Shown here in pieces: positions 36,929 to 44,823 of a DNA stretch of 64,000 nucleotides. Position numbers and translations under genes: made by a program. The notes under the pieces are model-generated. The model searched no databases. It saw nothing but the letters and a program-made list of their open reading frames with translations, and had not been told where the DNA came from. Location: assembly GCA_900546845.1 (NCBI GenBank), contig UREK01000011.1, positions 8,911-72,910 of the forward strand, read 5' to 3'. The stretch comes from an uncultured Eubacteriales bacterium (GTDB lineage: Bacteria > Bacillota > Clostridia > Christensenellales > CAG-138). The first letter of the stretch is position 1. Each line of letters opens with the position of its first letter.

Positions 36929-37302
36929 GATGCTCCTCCTTCCTTTTGCCTGTGCGCGTCGATCAGCGCCTTGATCTCCTCCGCTTCCGTTTCGGAAAGC
37001 GCACGGCCGGAAAGGAATGCCGCCAGGAACTGCGGCAGCGATCCGCCAAACGTGCGCGCGACGAATGCCCCGCTTTCCGCCGTCTGCACGCGTTCCTTCT
37101 GCACCAGCACCGTAACGAGCGCATTCTCGTTTTGGATGAGCCCCTTTTCGCACATCTTGCGGATGGCGTTATACGTGGTGGATTTCTTCCACCCCAGCTC
37201 CGCCGCGCAAAGCTCCACAAGCTTTCCGGAACCGACCGGCGCGTTCGCCCAGACAATGCACATAAACCGGTATTCGCTATCCCAAATCTGGTAATCTTCC
37301 AT
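36925..37302 (-). CDS. BlaI/MecI-family transcriptional repressor
   Basis: 125-residue winged-helix repressor beginning MEDYQIWDSEYRF; the frame is open upstream, but this ATG has GGAGGG before it and matches the family start. The recognition region is WKKSTTYNAIRKMCEKGLI. The family binds palindromic operators as a dimer and is cleaved through the partner M56 protease. It is first gene of a two-gene operon with the BlaR1-like protein, and a dyad in its own promoter indicates autoregulation. Confidence 0.88.
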   Translation of the reverse strand: MEDYQIWDSEYRFMCIVWANAPVGSGKLVELCAAELGWKKSTTYNAIRKMCEKGLIQNENALVTVLVQKERVQTAESGAFVARTFGGSLPQFLAAFLSGRALSETEAEEIKALIDAHRQKEGGAS

Positions 37303-37322
37303 GTTGCCCTCCGGGTTTGTTT

Positions 37323-37368
37323 TTATAAACCTTGCATTGAGTTTATAACAGCAAACCAATTCTGTCAA
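37323..37368 (-). promoter_or_regulatory. Promoter and operator dyad of the BlaI/BlaR-like operon
   Basis: On the - strand TTGACA (37363-37368), 17-base spacer, TAAACT (37340-37345). TTATAAAC (37323-37330) and GTTTATAA (37341-37348) are a perfect 8-bp inverted repeat with a 10-base centre that overlaps the -10. This is the geometry expected for a repressor operator. Confidence 0.7.
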
Positions 37369-37450
37369 CAGGGAATTTTCCGCTAATAAAACGCAGTGGC
37401 AGGCGCTGGAGACGCCTGCCAAAAAAATTTCCAGTTCCGGGGATGCCTGC

Positions 37451-38779
37451 CTATGCCCATTCCAGCCGGATGTACAGCCGCTTAGCCTGCCTGCGCATGC
37501 GGTCGGCATACAGGCCGTCCGTGCGGAGCAAGGCGAGGATCAGGCCCGCAAGCGCCAGGTTCGCCGCAAGCTCCAGTTCGCCGCCCGCAAGGAAGGGCAG
37601 CGAAAGCGGCAGGCCTCCGAGCAGGCCAAAATTCACCGCACAATATGCGAGTGCCTGTGCGGCAAAGAACGCGGAAGCCGCACCCGCAAGCATCCGTCCC
37701 AGCAGGCTTTTCAGGTGAAGCGAACGCCATAGCGCCACGCCGATGAAGCCGAGCGGCACCGCAGCGGCAGCAAGCGCGGCGATAAAGCCATAGCGGTGCA
37801 GGAGCTGCGTCAGCAGGTAGCTGTTCGCGGAAAGCTCGCGCCCGCTTGCCACCGCCAAGCCCCGCGCATCCACAATGCCAGTTATCGTCCCCTGGCCGAT
37901 TAGCCGCGCGCCGGCCACCACGTCCTGCACCGTGCCAAAGCCCGGCGCAAGCCAAACCGCCGCGGGGCTTCCCTCGGGCCGCAGCAAGGCGACAAACGCA
38001 TTGAGCCGGTAGGCGTTCGTAAAAATGACTGCCGCGAGCGCCAGCACCATGCATCCCACGAGGAACCCAGCCGCAAGGAACCGCCGCTTGCCGAAGGCGC
38101 CGGAAAGCGCGGCCAGTACGGCGGCAAACAGACACCCGGCCAGGACGCCAGCCGCATACAGGGCAGTCCGCATCGACCAAACCGCCGTCAGCGCCCATGC
38201 CGCGGCAATGAGCGCGGCGGTGCAGGCAAGCAACGCCAAGAATCCCCTCCCCCGCAGGGAATAAATGGCAGCCGCGAACAGCACCGGCAAGAACGCCGCC
38301 GCATGCCGCGTAAACGTCCCGCCAAGTTCAAGCACACTCAGCAGCAGGAACCCCACGAACAGCGCGCGCGAAAGCCATGCCCGCCGGGCCAGTTCATATG
38401 GGTTCAGGCTGCAAAAAAGCATGGCACAGCAGCAGCCGCAAACGAGCGCCGCGAAAGTGCGCCAGTTGAATGCGCTGCCCATGGCCAGCCGGAACGCAGT
38501 TCCAAGCAGTACGGCCAGCACCAGTAAGCACACCATATCCCACTGCCGCCTGGGGCGCAGGCATGCGTCATACGCCAGGCCGATCTCCTCTGGATCGCCC
38601 ATCTCGCGCACGGCGCAGCGCATCGCTTCCTCTTCCGGCATGCCCTGTGCTGCAAAAGCCTCTGCCTGATCTTCCATGTGGCCGGCAAGCTCCGCGCGGA
38701 TCACGCCGTGGGCCTTCCGCCAGCGTACCTGAGCGCATACAGCGTCAAGAAAGCGCTTCCGTTCATCCGGCTGATACAA
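37451..38779 (-). CDS. Permease-prefix (HAAS-like) protein with SEDS/FtsW-RodA-like membrane domain
   Basis: 442 residues. The first 75 (LAGHMEDQAEAFAAQGMPEEEAM, shortened here to key parts AGHMEDQ and REMGDPEEIG) form the helical prefix domain commonly co-encoded with PadR regulators. About ten hydrophobic segments follow. The last 130 residues recall the end of FtsW/RodA/SpoVE: LLHRYGFIAALAA, FFAAQALAYCAVNFGLLGG, LPLSLPFLAGG and a final ANLALAGLIL helix. SEDS proteins polymerise peptidoglycan glycans; key catalytic residues cannot be confirmed here, so activity is unproven. Its start overlaps the PadR gene by 17 bases. Confidence 0.6.
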   Translation of the reverse strand: MYQPDERKRFLDAVCAQVRWRKAHGVIRAELAGHMEDQAEAFAAQGMPEEEAMRCAVREMGDPEEIGLAYDACLRPRRQWDMVCLLVLAVLLGTAFRLAMGSAFNWRTFAALVCGCCCAMLFCSLNPYELARRAWLSRALFVGFLLLSVLELGGTFTRHAAAFLPVLFAAAIYSLRGRGFLALLACTAALIAAAWALTAVWSMRTALYAAGVLAGCLFAAVLAALSGAFGKRRFLAAGFLVGCMVLALAAVIFTNAYRLNAFVALLRPEGSPAAVWLAPGFGTVQDVVAGARLIGQGTITGIVDARGLAVASGRELSANSYLLTQLLHRYGFIAALAAAAVPLGFIGVALWRSLHLKSLLGRMLAGAASAFFAAQALAYCAVNFGLLGGLPLSLPFLAGGELELAANLALAGLILALLRTDGLYADRMRRQAKRLYIRLEWA

Positions 38780-39113
38780 TACCGTTCCCCCCTTTCAGCA
38801 CAAGGTTCACCGCCGCCGCAAACGCGTCCCATTCCCGCTCCTTTTGCGCGAGCGCGCCGCGCCCGGTTTCCGTTAGGTTGTAATACTTGCGCATCCGCCC
38901 GCTCTCCGCTTCCCGCTCGTAGACGCGGATCAGCCCTTTCCCCTCCAGATCGTGCAACAGCGGATAAAGTGTGCCAGCCTTCAGGGCAAAGGCGTTGTTG
39001 GAGCGGCGCGCCAGCTCTTCGATCATCCGGTAGCCGTACATATCCTCCTGCTCGAGCAGCTTCAGCACCAACAGCGCTGTGCTGCGCGTTACAAGGCTTT
39101 TGTCCACCGCCAT
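38763..39113 (-). CDS. PadR-family transcriptional regulator
   Basis: 116-residue winged-helix regulator with the family pattern LLVLKLLEQEDMYGYRMIEE, AGTLYPLLHDLEGKGLI and YYNLTETGRGAL. PadR proteins with a co-encoded permease-prefix protein form a frequent Bacillota pair in which the regulator controls its own operon, often in response to envelope stress. The gene overlaps the next by 17 bases, and its promoter carries two direct repeats. GGGGG precedes the ATG. Confidence 0.9.
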   Translation of the reverse strand: MAVDKSLVTRSTALLVLKLLEQEDMYGYRMIEELARRSNNAFALKAGTLYPLLHDLEGKGLIRVYEREAESGRMRKYYNLTETGRGALAQKEREWDAFAAAVNLVLKGGNGIVSAG

Positions 39114-39139
39114 ATGCGTCCCCCTTATTTTTATGTTTG

Positions 39140-39187
39140 TATCGGAATTCTATATATTATGATATATCGGTATTCTATCTATGTCAA
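39140..39187 (-). promoter_or_regulatory. Promoter with paired operators of the PadR operon
   Basis: On the - strand TTGACA (39182-39187), 17-base spacer, TATCAT (39159-39164). ATAGAATACCGATA fills the spacer (39165-39178) and ATAGAATTCCGATA lies just downstream of the -10 (39140-39153): a 14-base direct repeat with one mismatch, 25 bases apart, flanking the -10. Confidence 0.65.
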
Positions 39188-39252
39188 GCGCGTTTTTCTA
39201 TGCAAAAGCGCCCCGGCTCCTGCCAGGGCGCTTCCGTTTCTGCATGCCTGTT

Positions 39253-39705
39253 TTACTTGAGGATCTTGATCCCGCCGATGAGCGGCAAGGGCTTCATCTC
39301 TCCCTTTGCGGCATTGACGATTCCGATGATAGAGAACACAAGGAAGATGATGCCGAGGATCCAGCTGATCACGCCAACGATTGCAATCAGCCCAAGGGAA
39401 TAGGACGCCCCTGCAATCGCGGTAAGGATCGCGCTCAGGATCCACCAAGCGATCTCAACGATTGCAAGCGCGAGGCCCTGGTTGGTATGATACCGCGCAA
39501 ACGGGGACTCCTTTGCCGCGAGCAGCGGCACAAGCACCAGCCAGGAAAGATATGCCAGGATACCCATGACCTTGTTCTGCTGCGCGTCGGTCTGCACCGG
39601 GGCATAGGCCGCCTGCTGCTGTTCCGTGCCGGCCGGTGCGCCGCAGGATGGGCAGAATTTTGCACCGTCGTTGAGTTCTGTACCGCAATTCCTACAAAAT
39701 GCCAT
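39253..39705 (-). CDS. Zinc-ribbon DUF4870-type small membrane protein
   Basis: 150 residues. An N-terminal zinc ribbon (FCRNCG...FCPSCG, residues 4-22) is joined by a Gln/Ala-rich linker to a DUF4870-like domain with about three membrane helices (GILAYLSWLVLVPLL; AIVEIAWWILSAILTAI; a final VGVISWILGIIFLVFSII) and the motif FARYHTNQGLAL. The family's role is unknown. It lies 45 bases after another zinc-ribbon gene on the same strand, and the two probably form one transcript. TAGGAGG precedes the start. Confidence 0.8.
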   Translation of the reverse strand: MAFCRNCGTELNDGAKFCPSCGAPAGTEQQQAAYAPVQTDAQQNKVMGILAYLSWLVLVPLLAAKESPFARYHTNQGLALAIVEIAWWILSAILTAIAGASYSLGLIAIVGVISWILGIIFLVFSIIGIVNAAKGEMKPLPLIGGIKILK

Positions 39706-39750
39706 GTTATGTACCTCCTATTTTATGAAAGCATGGATGAAAACTATTGC

Positions 39751-40233
39751 TTATGCTTTTGCGCCGCACTCCGGGCAGAATTTTGCCTCCGGGGAAAGCT
39801 CGACGCCGCAGGCGGGGCAAACGCGTTTTGCTGGGACAGTGGGGCTGCCGCATTCCGGGCAGAACTTCGCGCCAGAGGCGATCTTCGCGCCGCAGCCTGC
39901 GCAGAACGTGCCTTCTGCGGCTGGCACGGCAGGAGCAGGCTCCGGTTCGGGCTTCTTCTCATTTTCTTCCTTAATACGCTTGATCTCCGCCTCAAACCCG
40001 GCGATGTTTTCAAGCGACTCTTTGATCTTCGCGCAAAGCGCGACCCCATCCTCGTCCAACTGCGCGCCCGCTTCGAACTTCGCCCAATACAGCGCGCCCA
40101 GCTCGGCTTTCACGCCCTCGATCGCATTCCGTTCCGCTTTGATCTTAGAGTTGAGCTTATTCGTTTCGATCATATCGTTGGTCTTGTCGCCAACGCTCTT
40201 TGTAATTTCGCCAAGTTTATCAAAAAACGCCAT
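39751..40233 (-). CDS. Coiled-coil protein with two C-terminal zinc ribbons
   Basis: 160 residues from the ATG at 40233 (GGGAGGG upstream). Residues 1 to about 95 are helical and charged, starting MAFFDKLGEITKSVGDKT, the pattern of small Clostridia zinc-ribbon proteins of unknown role. A Pro/Glu linker leads to two zinc ribbons (FCAGCG...FCPECG and VCPACG...FCPECG). No membrane segment. A cytosolic scaffold or nucleic-acid-binding role is possible but not shown. First gene of a probable pair with the DUF4870 gene. Confidence 0.75.
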   Translation of the reverse strand: MAFFDKLGEITKSVGDKTNDMIETNKLNSKIKAERNAIEGVKAELGALYWAKFEAGAQLDEDGVALCAKIKESLENIAGFEAEIKRIKEENEKKPEPEPAPAVPAAEGTFCAGCGAKIASGAKFCPECGSPTVPAKRVCPACGVELSPEAKFCPECGAKA

Positions 40234-40269
40234 TGCATGCCCTCCCAAGCTAGATTTGATATAGGTTTT

Positions 40270-40298
40270 ATTATAACATCTTCCAAAATCAATGTATA
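40270..40298 (-). promoter_or_regulatory. Putative promoter of the zinc-ribbon gene pair
   Basis: On the - strand TATAAT (40270-40275) preceded by TGT, an extended -10; a weak TATACA -35 lies 17 bases upstream (40293-40298). Confidence 0.5.
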
Positions 40299-40473
40299 TC
40301 TCTAAAATTAAGGTTATACCCACAATTTTACGACAGATCTTAAGGATCATCCAGCGTAACCCTTCCGCCGCCTTTGCCGCCGGTTTCAACGCGCTGCATT
40401 TTGTAAATAATCTCTTACATATCGCGGTTTTCATTGAATTTTGCACGCAAACCCCCTAAAATAATGGAAAAGG

Positions 40474-40500
40474 GATTGTCCGCCCGCGGGGCGGACAATC
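40474..40500. other. Strong hairpin in the NlpC/P60 gene leader
   Basis: GATTGTCCGCCC (40474-40485) and GGGCGGACAATC (40489-40500) are a perfect 12-bp inverted repeat with a 3-base loop, 26 bases before the chosen start at 40527. It could be an operator, a leader structure or a leftover terminator. The rest of 40234-40526 shows no gene. Confidence 0.45.
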
Positions 40501-40526
40501 GGCCCGGATGGAATGGAGATTCCCTG

Positions 40527-41753
40527 ATGCAGGTATTTTTAAAAAATCTGAACCGCATGTGGAGCCGCGCGCGAAAGCGGGCGCGCCGTTTGGCGCTGCG
40601 CGCCTCCCGCACTTTCCGCAGGCTTTCCCTGCGGGGCAAGCTGGTGCTGGGCGGCGGGGCTGCGCTCTGCGTTGTGCTTGTCGTGACGGGCGTCGTACTG
40701 CTCGCCCGTGGCGGCAACGCGGCTGCCGCGGAATCCCACGGCGCGGATGGGGGCACACCCGCCATGCTCTCGCTTTCTCAGGACGGCCCGAACGCGGACT
40801 CGGTGATCTCGATCGATGTTACTCCCGCGCCGACGCCTCCCCCCACGCCAACACCGGTTCCAACGCCAACGCCTACCCCGGACCCGACGCTCAAGCGCGG
40901 CATGGAATCCGAAGCGGTGCGCGAGTTGCAGGAGCGCTTGATGCGTCTCGGCTACCTCGATTTGGATGAAAGCACGCTCCTCTACGGCCCGCAGACAGAA
41001 GCCGCCGTCAAGCTCTTCCAGCGCCAGATCAACTTTGCTCCGGAGTTGGGCATTACGCTTGCAGAGGACGGCATTGCGGGCTTGCAGACCCTCGGCCTGA
41101 TCTATGGCGATAACGCGCCAAAATACTGCGTCAAATTCGGCATGGAAGGCAGCGACATCACCGCCATGCAGGAGCAGCTCAAGGATCTTGGCTATATGAG
41201 CGTCGTTACCGGCTATTACGGTGAAACGACCGTACAGGCCATCAAAGACTTCCAGGAACGCAACGGTCTCTCCTCGGACGGCCTTGCCGGCGAGCAGACG
41301 GTCAGCCTCCTGTACTCGCCCGATGCGCGGGAAAGCGCCAGCAAGGCCAAGCAGGCCCGCACGACGGCGAACATTTCCAAGATGATCTCCATAGTGAAGA
41401 AGCAGCTTGGCGACCCGTATGTGCGCGGCGCAAGGGGACCCAGTAGCTTCGACTGCTCCGGCCTCGTCTATTACTGTCTGAACCAGGCGGGCAGCAACCG
41501 CAACCGGCTGAACGCCGCCGGATACTCCCGTGTTTCGGATTGGGAGAAGATCACAGACATCGACGACCTCAAGAAGGGCGACCTGATCTGCTTCTACGAT
41601 GACGATTATACCAAGGTCGGCCATATCGGCATCGTCATCAACAGCAGCGGCGAGATGATTGACGCTTCCTCCAGCAACGGCAAGGTAGTGCGCCGCACCT
41701 ACCTCTCCTCCTATTGGCGCAAACACTTTTACTGCGGCAGGCGGCCTTGGTAA
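40527..41753 (+). CDS. NlpC/P60 endopeptidase with two peptidoglycan-binding repeats
   Basis: 408 residues from the ATG at 40527; upstream in-frame ATGs at 40434 and 40464 are less likely because the hairpin lies between. A very basic N-terminus (about 10 Arg) precedes one membrane anchor (LVLGGGAALCVVLVVTGVVL). Then comes a Thr/Pro linker, two PG_binding_1 repeats (RGMESEAVRELQERLMRLGY and GMEGSDITAMQEQLKDLGY) and a C-terminal NlpC/P60 domain with catalytic Cys in FDCSGLVYY and His in VGHIGIVI. It is predicted to cleave wall stem peptides while tethered to the membrane. A deaminase gene follows 32 bases later. Confidence 0.9.
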   Translation: MQVFLKNLNRMWSRARKRARRLALRASRTFRRLSLRGKLVLGGGAALCVVLVVTGVVLLARGGNAAAAESHGADGGTPAMLSLSQDGPNADSVISIDVTPAPTPPPTPTPVPTPTPTPDPTLKRGMESEAVRELQERLMRLGYLDLDESTLLYGPQTEAAVKLFQRQINFAPELGITLAEDGIAGLQTLGLIYGDNAPKYCVKFGMEGSDITAMQEQLKDLGYMSVVTGYYGETTVQAIKDFQERNGLSSDGLAGEQTVSLLYSPDARESASKAKQARTTANISKMISIVKKQLGDPYVRGARGPSSFDCSGLVYYCLNQAGSNRNRLNAAGYSRVSDWEKITDIDDLKKGDLICFYDDDYTKVGHIGIVINSSGEMIDASSSNGKVVRRTYLSSYWRKHFYCGRRPW

Positions 41754-41785
41754 TCACACGCGGAAAAGTGCGGAAAGGAGTCGCT

Positions 41786-43150
41786 ATGGCAAACCTTCTG
41801 ATCAAGAACATCCGCGCCGTCGTCACCTGTGACGGCGGCGACCGCGTTCTGACGAACGCGGATCTCCTCATCGAGGACGGCGTGATCCGCGCTTTGGGGC
41901 AAGGGATCTCCGCCAGCTGCGAAACGCTGGACGCTTCGCACATGCTTTGTTACCCCGGCCTCATCAATACGCACCATCATCTGTATCAGATCTTTTCGCG
42001 CAACCTGCCCGCTGTGCAGGGCTTCGCGCTGTTTGATTGGCTCGTGGCGCTTTATGAGATCTGGAAGGGCCTTGACCGGGACGTTGTGCGCCTCTCCTCG
42101 CTCACGGGGCTGGGCGAGCTGCTCAAAACCGGCTGCACAACCTGTTTCGATCATCATTATGTTTTTCCTCATGCAGCGGGGGATCTGCTCATTGACACGC
42201 AGTTTGCCGCTGCTGAGGAACTCGGCATCCGCATGCACGCCTCCCGCGGAAGCATGGATCTTTCTAAAAAGGACGGCGGTCTCCCGCCGGACAGCGTCGT
42301 CCAACCGGTCGACGCGATCCTCAAGGATAGTGAGCGCCTCGTTGCAGCGTATCACGACCCATCGTTCGGTTCGATGCGGCAGGTTGCGCTTGCGCCCTGC
42401 TCCCCGTTTTCCGTATCAAGCGAACTGCTGCGTCAGTCCGCGCTGCTTGCGCGCCAGCTCGGCGTGCGGCTGCATACGCATCTTTGCGAAACAATGGATG
42501 AAGAACGCTTCACGTTAGAGAAATTCGGTATGCGCCCATTTGCGTACCTGCAATCCCTCGGCTGGGCTGGGCCGGACGTCTGGTATGCGCACGGCATCCA
42601 TTTTAACGACGCGGAGCTCCGCGCCCTCGCGGAGACCGGCACCGGCGTAGCACATTGCCCGGTTTCCAACATGAAGCTTTCCTCCGGCGTAGCGCGCGTC
42701 CCGGAGATGCTGCGCCTCGGCGTGCCGGTTGGCCTTGCGGTGGACGGCAGCGCCAGCAACGACGGCTCCAACCTGCTGGAGGAGCTGCGCATGTGCTACC
42801 TGCTGCATCGCCTCACCTCCGGCGAGGCTGCGCCCACCGGCTACGACGTGCTCAAACTTGCCACGCGCGGCGGCGCACGCCTGCTCGGACGCAGCGACAT
42901 CGGCTGCATCGCCAAAGGCATGTGTGCAGACTTCTTCCTGGTGGACAGCCGCCGCTTGGAGCTCGTCGGTGCATGTGAGGATCCGAAGGCCATGCTCGCT
43001 ACGGTCGGCCTCAAAGGGCCGGTGGATTACACGTTCGTCGGCGGACGCATGGCCGTAGAACGCGGCAGGCTGACGGGCGTTGATGAAGGCTGGCTTTCCT
43101 ATGAAGCAAACGCACGGTTCCGGAAATACTTGGAAGATCAGGAAATGTAA
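41786..43150 (+). CDS. 8-Oxoguanine deaminase-type amidohydrolase
   Basis: 454 residues from the ATG at 41786, with AAAGGAG 7 bases upstream. Amidohydrolase metal motifs are INTHHHLYQ near residue 62, HTHLCETMDEE, and the VDGSASNDGSNLLEE block, which is the hallmark of 8-oxoguanine deaminase and related guanine or triazine deaminases. It probably deaminates an oxidised or normal purine, converting damage or salvage products to urate-type compounds; the exact base cannot be read from sequence. It is followed 23 bases later by a LOR-family gene. Confidence 0.82.
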   Translation: MANLLIKNIRAVVTCDGGDRVLTNADLLIEDGVIRALGQGISASCETLDASHMLCYPGLINTHHHLYQIFSRNLPAVQGFALFDWLVALYEIWKGLDRDVVRLSSLTGLGELLKTGCTTCFDHHYVFPHAAGDLLIDTQFAAAEELGIRMHASRGSMDLSKKDGGLPPDSVVQPVDAILKDSERLVAAYHDPSFGSMRQVALAPCSPFSVSSELLRQSALLARQLGVRLHTHLCETMDEERFTLEKFGMRPFAYLQSLGWAGPDVWYAHGIHFNDAELRALAETGTGVAHCPVSNMKLSSGVARVPEMLRLGVPVGLAVDGSASNDGSNLLEELRMCYLLHRLTSGEAAPTGYDVLKLATRGGARLLGRSDIGCIAKGMCADFFLVDSRRLELVGACEDPKAMLATVGLKGPVDYTFVGGRMAVERGRLTGVDEGWLSYEANARFRKYLEDQEM

Positions 43151-43173
43151 CGCGGCGGCAAAGGGGGTATTCC

Positions 43174-43647
43174 ATGAAGCTCTTGTTTCAGCAACGGTTC
43201 TTTTCGTGGTTCGACAGCTACGATATTTATAATGAGGCCAACGAAACGGTATATACCGTAAAGGGCCAGCTTTCCTGGGGGCATTGCTTGAAGATCTTCG
43301 ACTCCCACGGGAGCGAGATCGGCATGGTAAAAGAGCGGGTTCTTACTTTCCTGCCGAAGTTCGAGCTCTACCTGGGCGGCAATTATATCGGCTGCATCAG
43401 CAAGGAATTTACCTTCTTCAAGCCGAAGTATAATATCGATTGCAACGGCTGGCATGTGGAGGGAGATTTCTTTGAATGGGACTATAGCATATTCAGCGCG
43501 GCCGGGCAAAAGGTGGCCACCGTATCCAAGCAGCTTTTCCGCTGGACGGATACCTATGGGATCGACGTCCTGAACCCCGATGACGCCCTTCCCGCACTGA
43601 TGCTCGTCCTTGCGATCGATGCGGAAAAATGCTCACGGAATAATTGA
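43174..43647 (+). CDS. LOR (LURP-one-related)/YxjI-family protein
   Basis: 157 residues with the family's repeated beta strands: YDIYNEANETVYTVKGQLSW, HCLKIFDSHGSEIGMVKE, FELYLGGNYIGCISKEF and the C-terminal WTDTYGIDVLNPDDAL. LOR proteins have a Tubby/scramblase-like barrel fold with no settled biochemical role in bacteria. AAAGGGGG precedes the ATG. A terminator follows, so it probably ends the transcript that includes the deaminase. Confidence 0.82.
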   Translation: MKLLFQQRFFSWFDSYDIYNEANETVYTVKGQLSWGHCLKIFDSHGSEIGMVKERVLTFLPKFELYLGGNYIGCISKEFTFFKPKYNIDCNGWHVEGDFFEWDYSIFSAAGQKVATVSKQLFRWTDTYGIDVLNPDDALPALMLVLAIDAEKCSRNN

Positions 43648-43682
43648 AGCGGCAGCGCGGAGCAAATTACAGGTTGAGGTTA

Positions 43683-43719
43683 AAAGAAGCGGCCGGCGAT
43701 CCGGTGGCTTCTTTCTTTT
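43683..43719 (+). terminator. Intrinsic terminator after the LOR gene
   Basis: AAAGAAGC (43683-43690) pairs with GCTTCTTT (43707-43714), with an inner GCCGG/CCGG stem, followed by CTTTTC. A further small dyad, GGGAGAAA/TTTCTCCC at 43781-43801, lies before the next gene. Confidence 0.6.
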
Positions 43720-43835
43720 CGGGTATTTTCTCATTTTGCCCGGCGGGACAACGTACCCGCAGCGTGCATATCCTGAAGCAGGGAGAAAGCTGATTTCTCC
43801 CGGATGAAAAGATATATAGAAATGAGGAACACAAT

Positions 43836-44705
43836 ATGGCAACCCGAATCACCAACCAGGCGACGCTGACTTACCAATATGGAAATATGACAGGCGTCGC
43901 ATCGTCCAATATCGCAACGGCAACCTTGCAGGAGGCTCTGACCACGGTCAAAACCGCGCTCGATACTGCTTACCGGGCGGATCAGGCCATCACCTATATT
44001 CTGACGATGGCAAACAGTGGCTCCAACGCGTTAACGAACGTTACCATCACTGATGACTTGGGCACTTATACCCCTGCCGGCGGCACAACGCCCGTCACGC
44101 CGCTGACCTACGCCGGCCCCGCCCAGCTTTATATCAACGGTGTGCTTTCCGGCGCGATCACCCCGGCTGTAAACGACCGCAGCATCGTCTTCACGATCCC
44201 CTCGCTGGCAGCCGGTGCGAATGCGATGATCCTTTACAAAGCGAACGTAAACGGATTCGCGCCGCTTTCCACGGATACGAGCATCACGAACACGGTTTCC
44301 ATCACTGCGGATGAACTGACGGATGCGCTCCAGGATTCGCACACCCTCGCTGCTGAAGCTTATGCAAACGTGAGCATCCTCAAAGATATGTCCCCCGACC
44401 CGGTAACCGATGGCGGTGTGCTGACCTATTCCTTCACGCTGTATAACTACGGCAACACGGAGGCTACGAACGTCGTCCTGCGCGATGCATTCTCTCCCGC
44501 GCCGGCCGGCCTTACGGTTTCCATCAACGGCACGGCAGTTCCCAGCAGCGGCTACACGTACACCGACGGCGTACTTACACTGCCCAGCACGGCTACAGCC
44601 ATCACGCTCACCGTTCCGGCGGCAACCTTTACGCAGGATGCTACCACAGGTGCCGTCACCATAAACCCCGGCATGACGACGGTGACTGTAAGCGGTACAA
44701 TTTGA
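43836..44705 (+). CDS. DUF11-repeat protein without signal peptide
   Basis: 289 residues, Thr/Ala/Asn-rich and nearly free of Cys. It starts MATRITNQATLTYQYGN and contains two DUF11-type beta-sandwich repeats, near residues 35-150 (ITYILTMANSGSNALTNVTI) and 175-280 (LTYSFTLYNYGNTEATNVVL). DUF11 domains are normally in surface or spore-coat proteins, but no signal peptide, anchor or membrane segment is visible. Release by mother-cell lysis or an unusual export route would be needed for a surface role. A GAGG site precedes the ATG. Confidence 0.75.
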   Translation: MATRITNQATLTYQYGNMTGVASSNIATATLQEALTTVKTALDTAYRADQAITYILTMANSGSNALTNVTITDDLGTYTPAGGTTPVTPLTYAGPAQLYINGVLSGAITPAVNDRSIVFTIPSLAAGANAMILYKANVNGFAPLSTDTSITNTVSITADELTDALQDSHTLAAEAYANVSILKDMSPDPVTDGGVLTYSFTLYNYGNTEATNVVLRDAFSPAPAGLTVSINGTAVPSSGYTYTDGVLTLPSTATAITLTVPAATFTQDATTGAVTINPGMTTVTVSGTI

Positions 44706-44781
44706 ACAGACCGGCTGCGTACAACCCAAGAGGCCTTTCCAACCTCCAGAGTTTCCCATGCCTGCTCCCCTGCAGGCACGC

Positions 44782-44809
44782 AAAAGGAGCGCCTACGGCG
44801 CTCCTTTTT
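44782..44809. terminator. Bidirectional terminator between the DUF11 gene and rplQ
   Basis: AAAAGGAGCGCC and GGCGCTCCTTTTT pair around a TAC loop (44782-44809). With A-runs on one side and T-runs on the other it can end both converging transcripts. Confidence 0.85.
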
Positions 44810-44823
44810 GAGGTTCGGATTCG

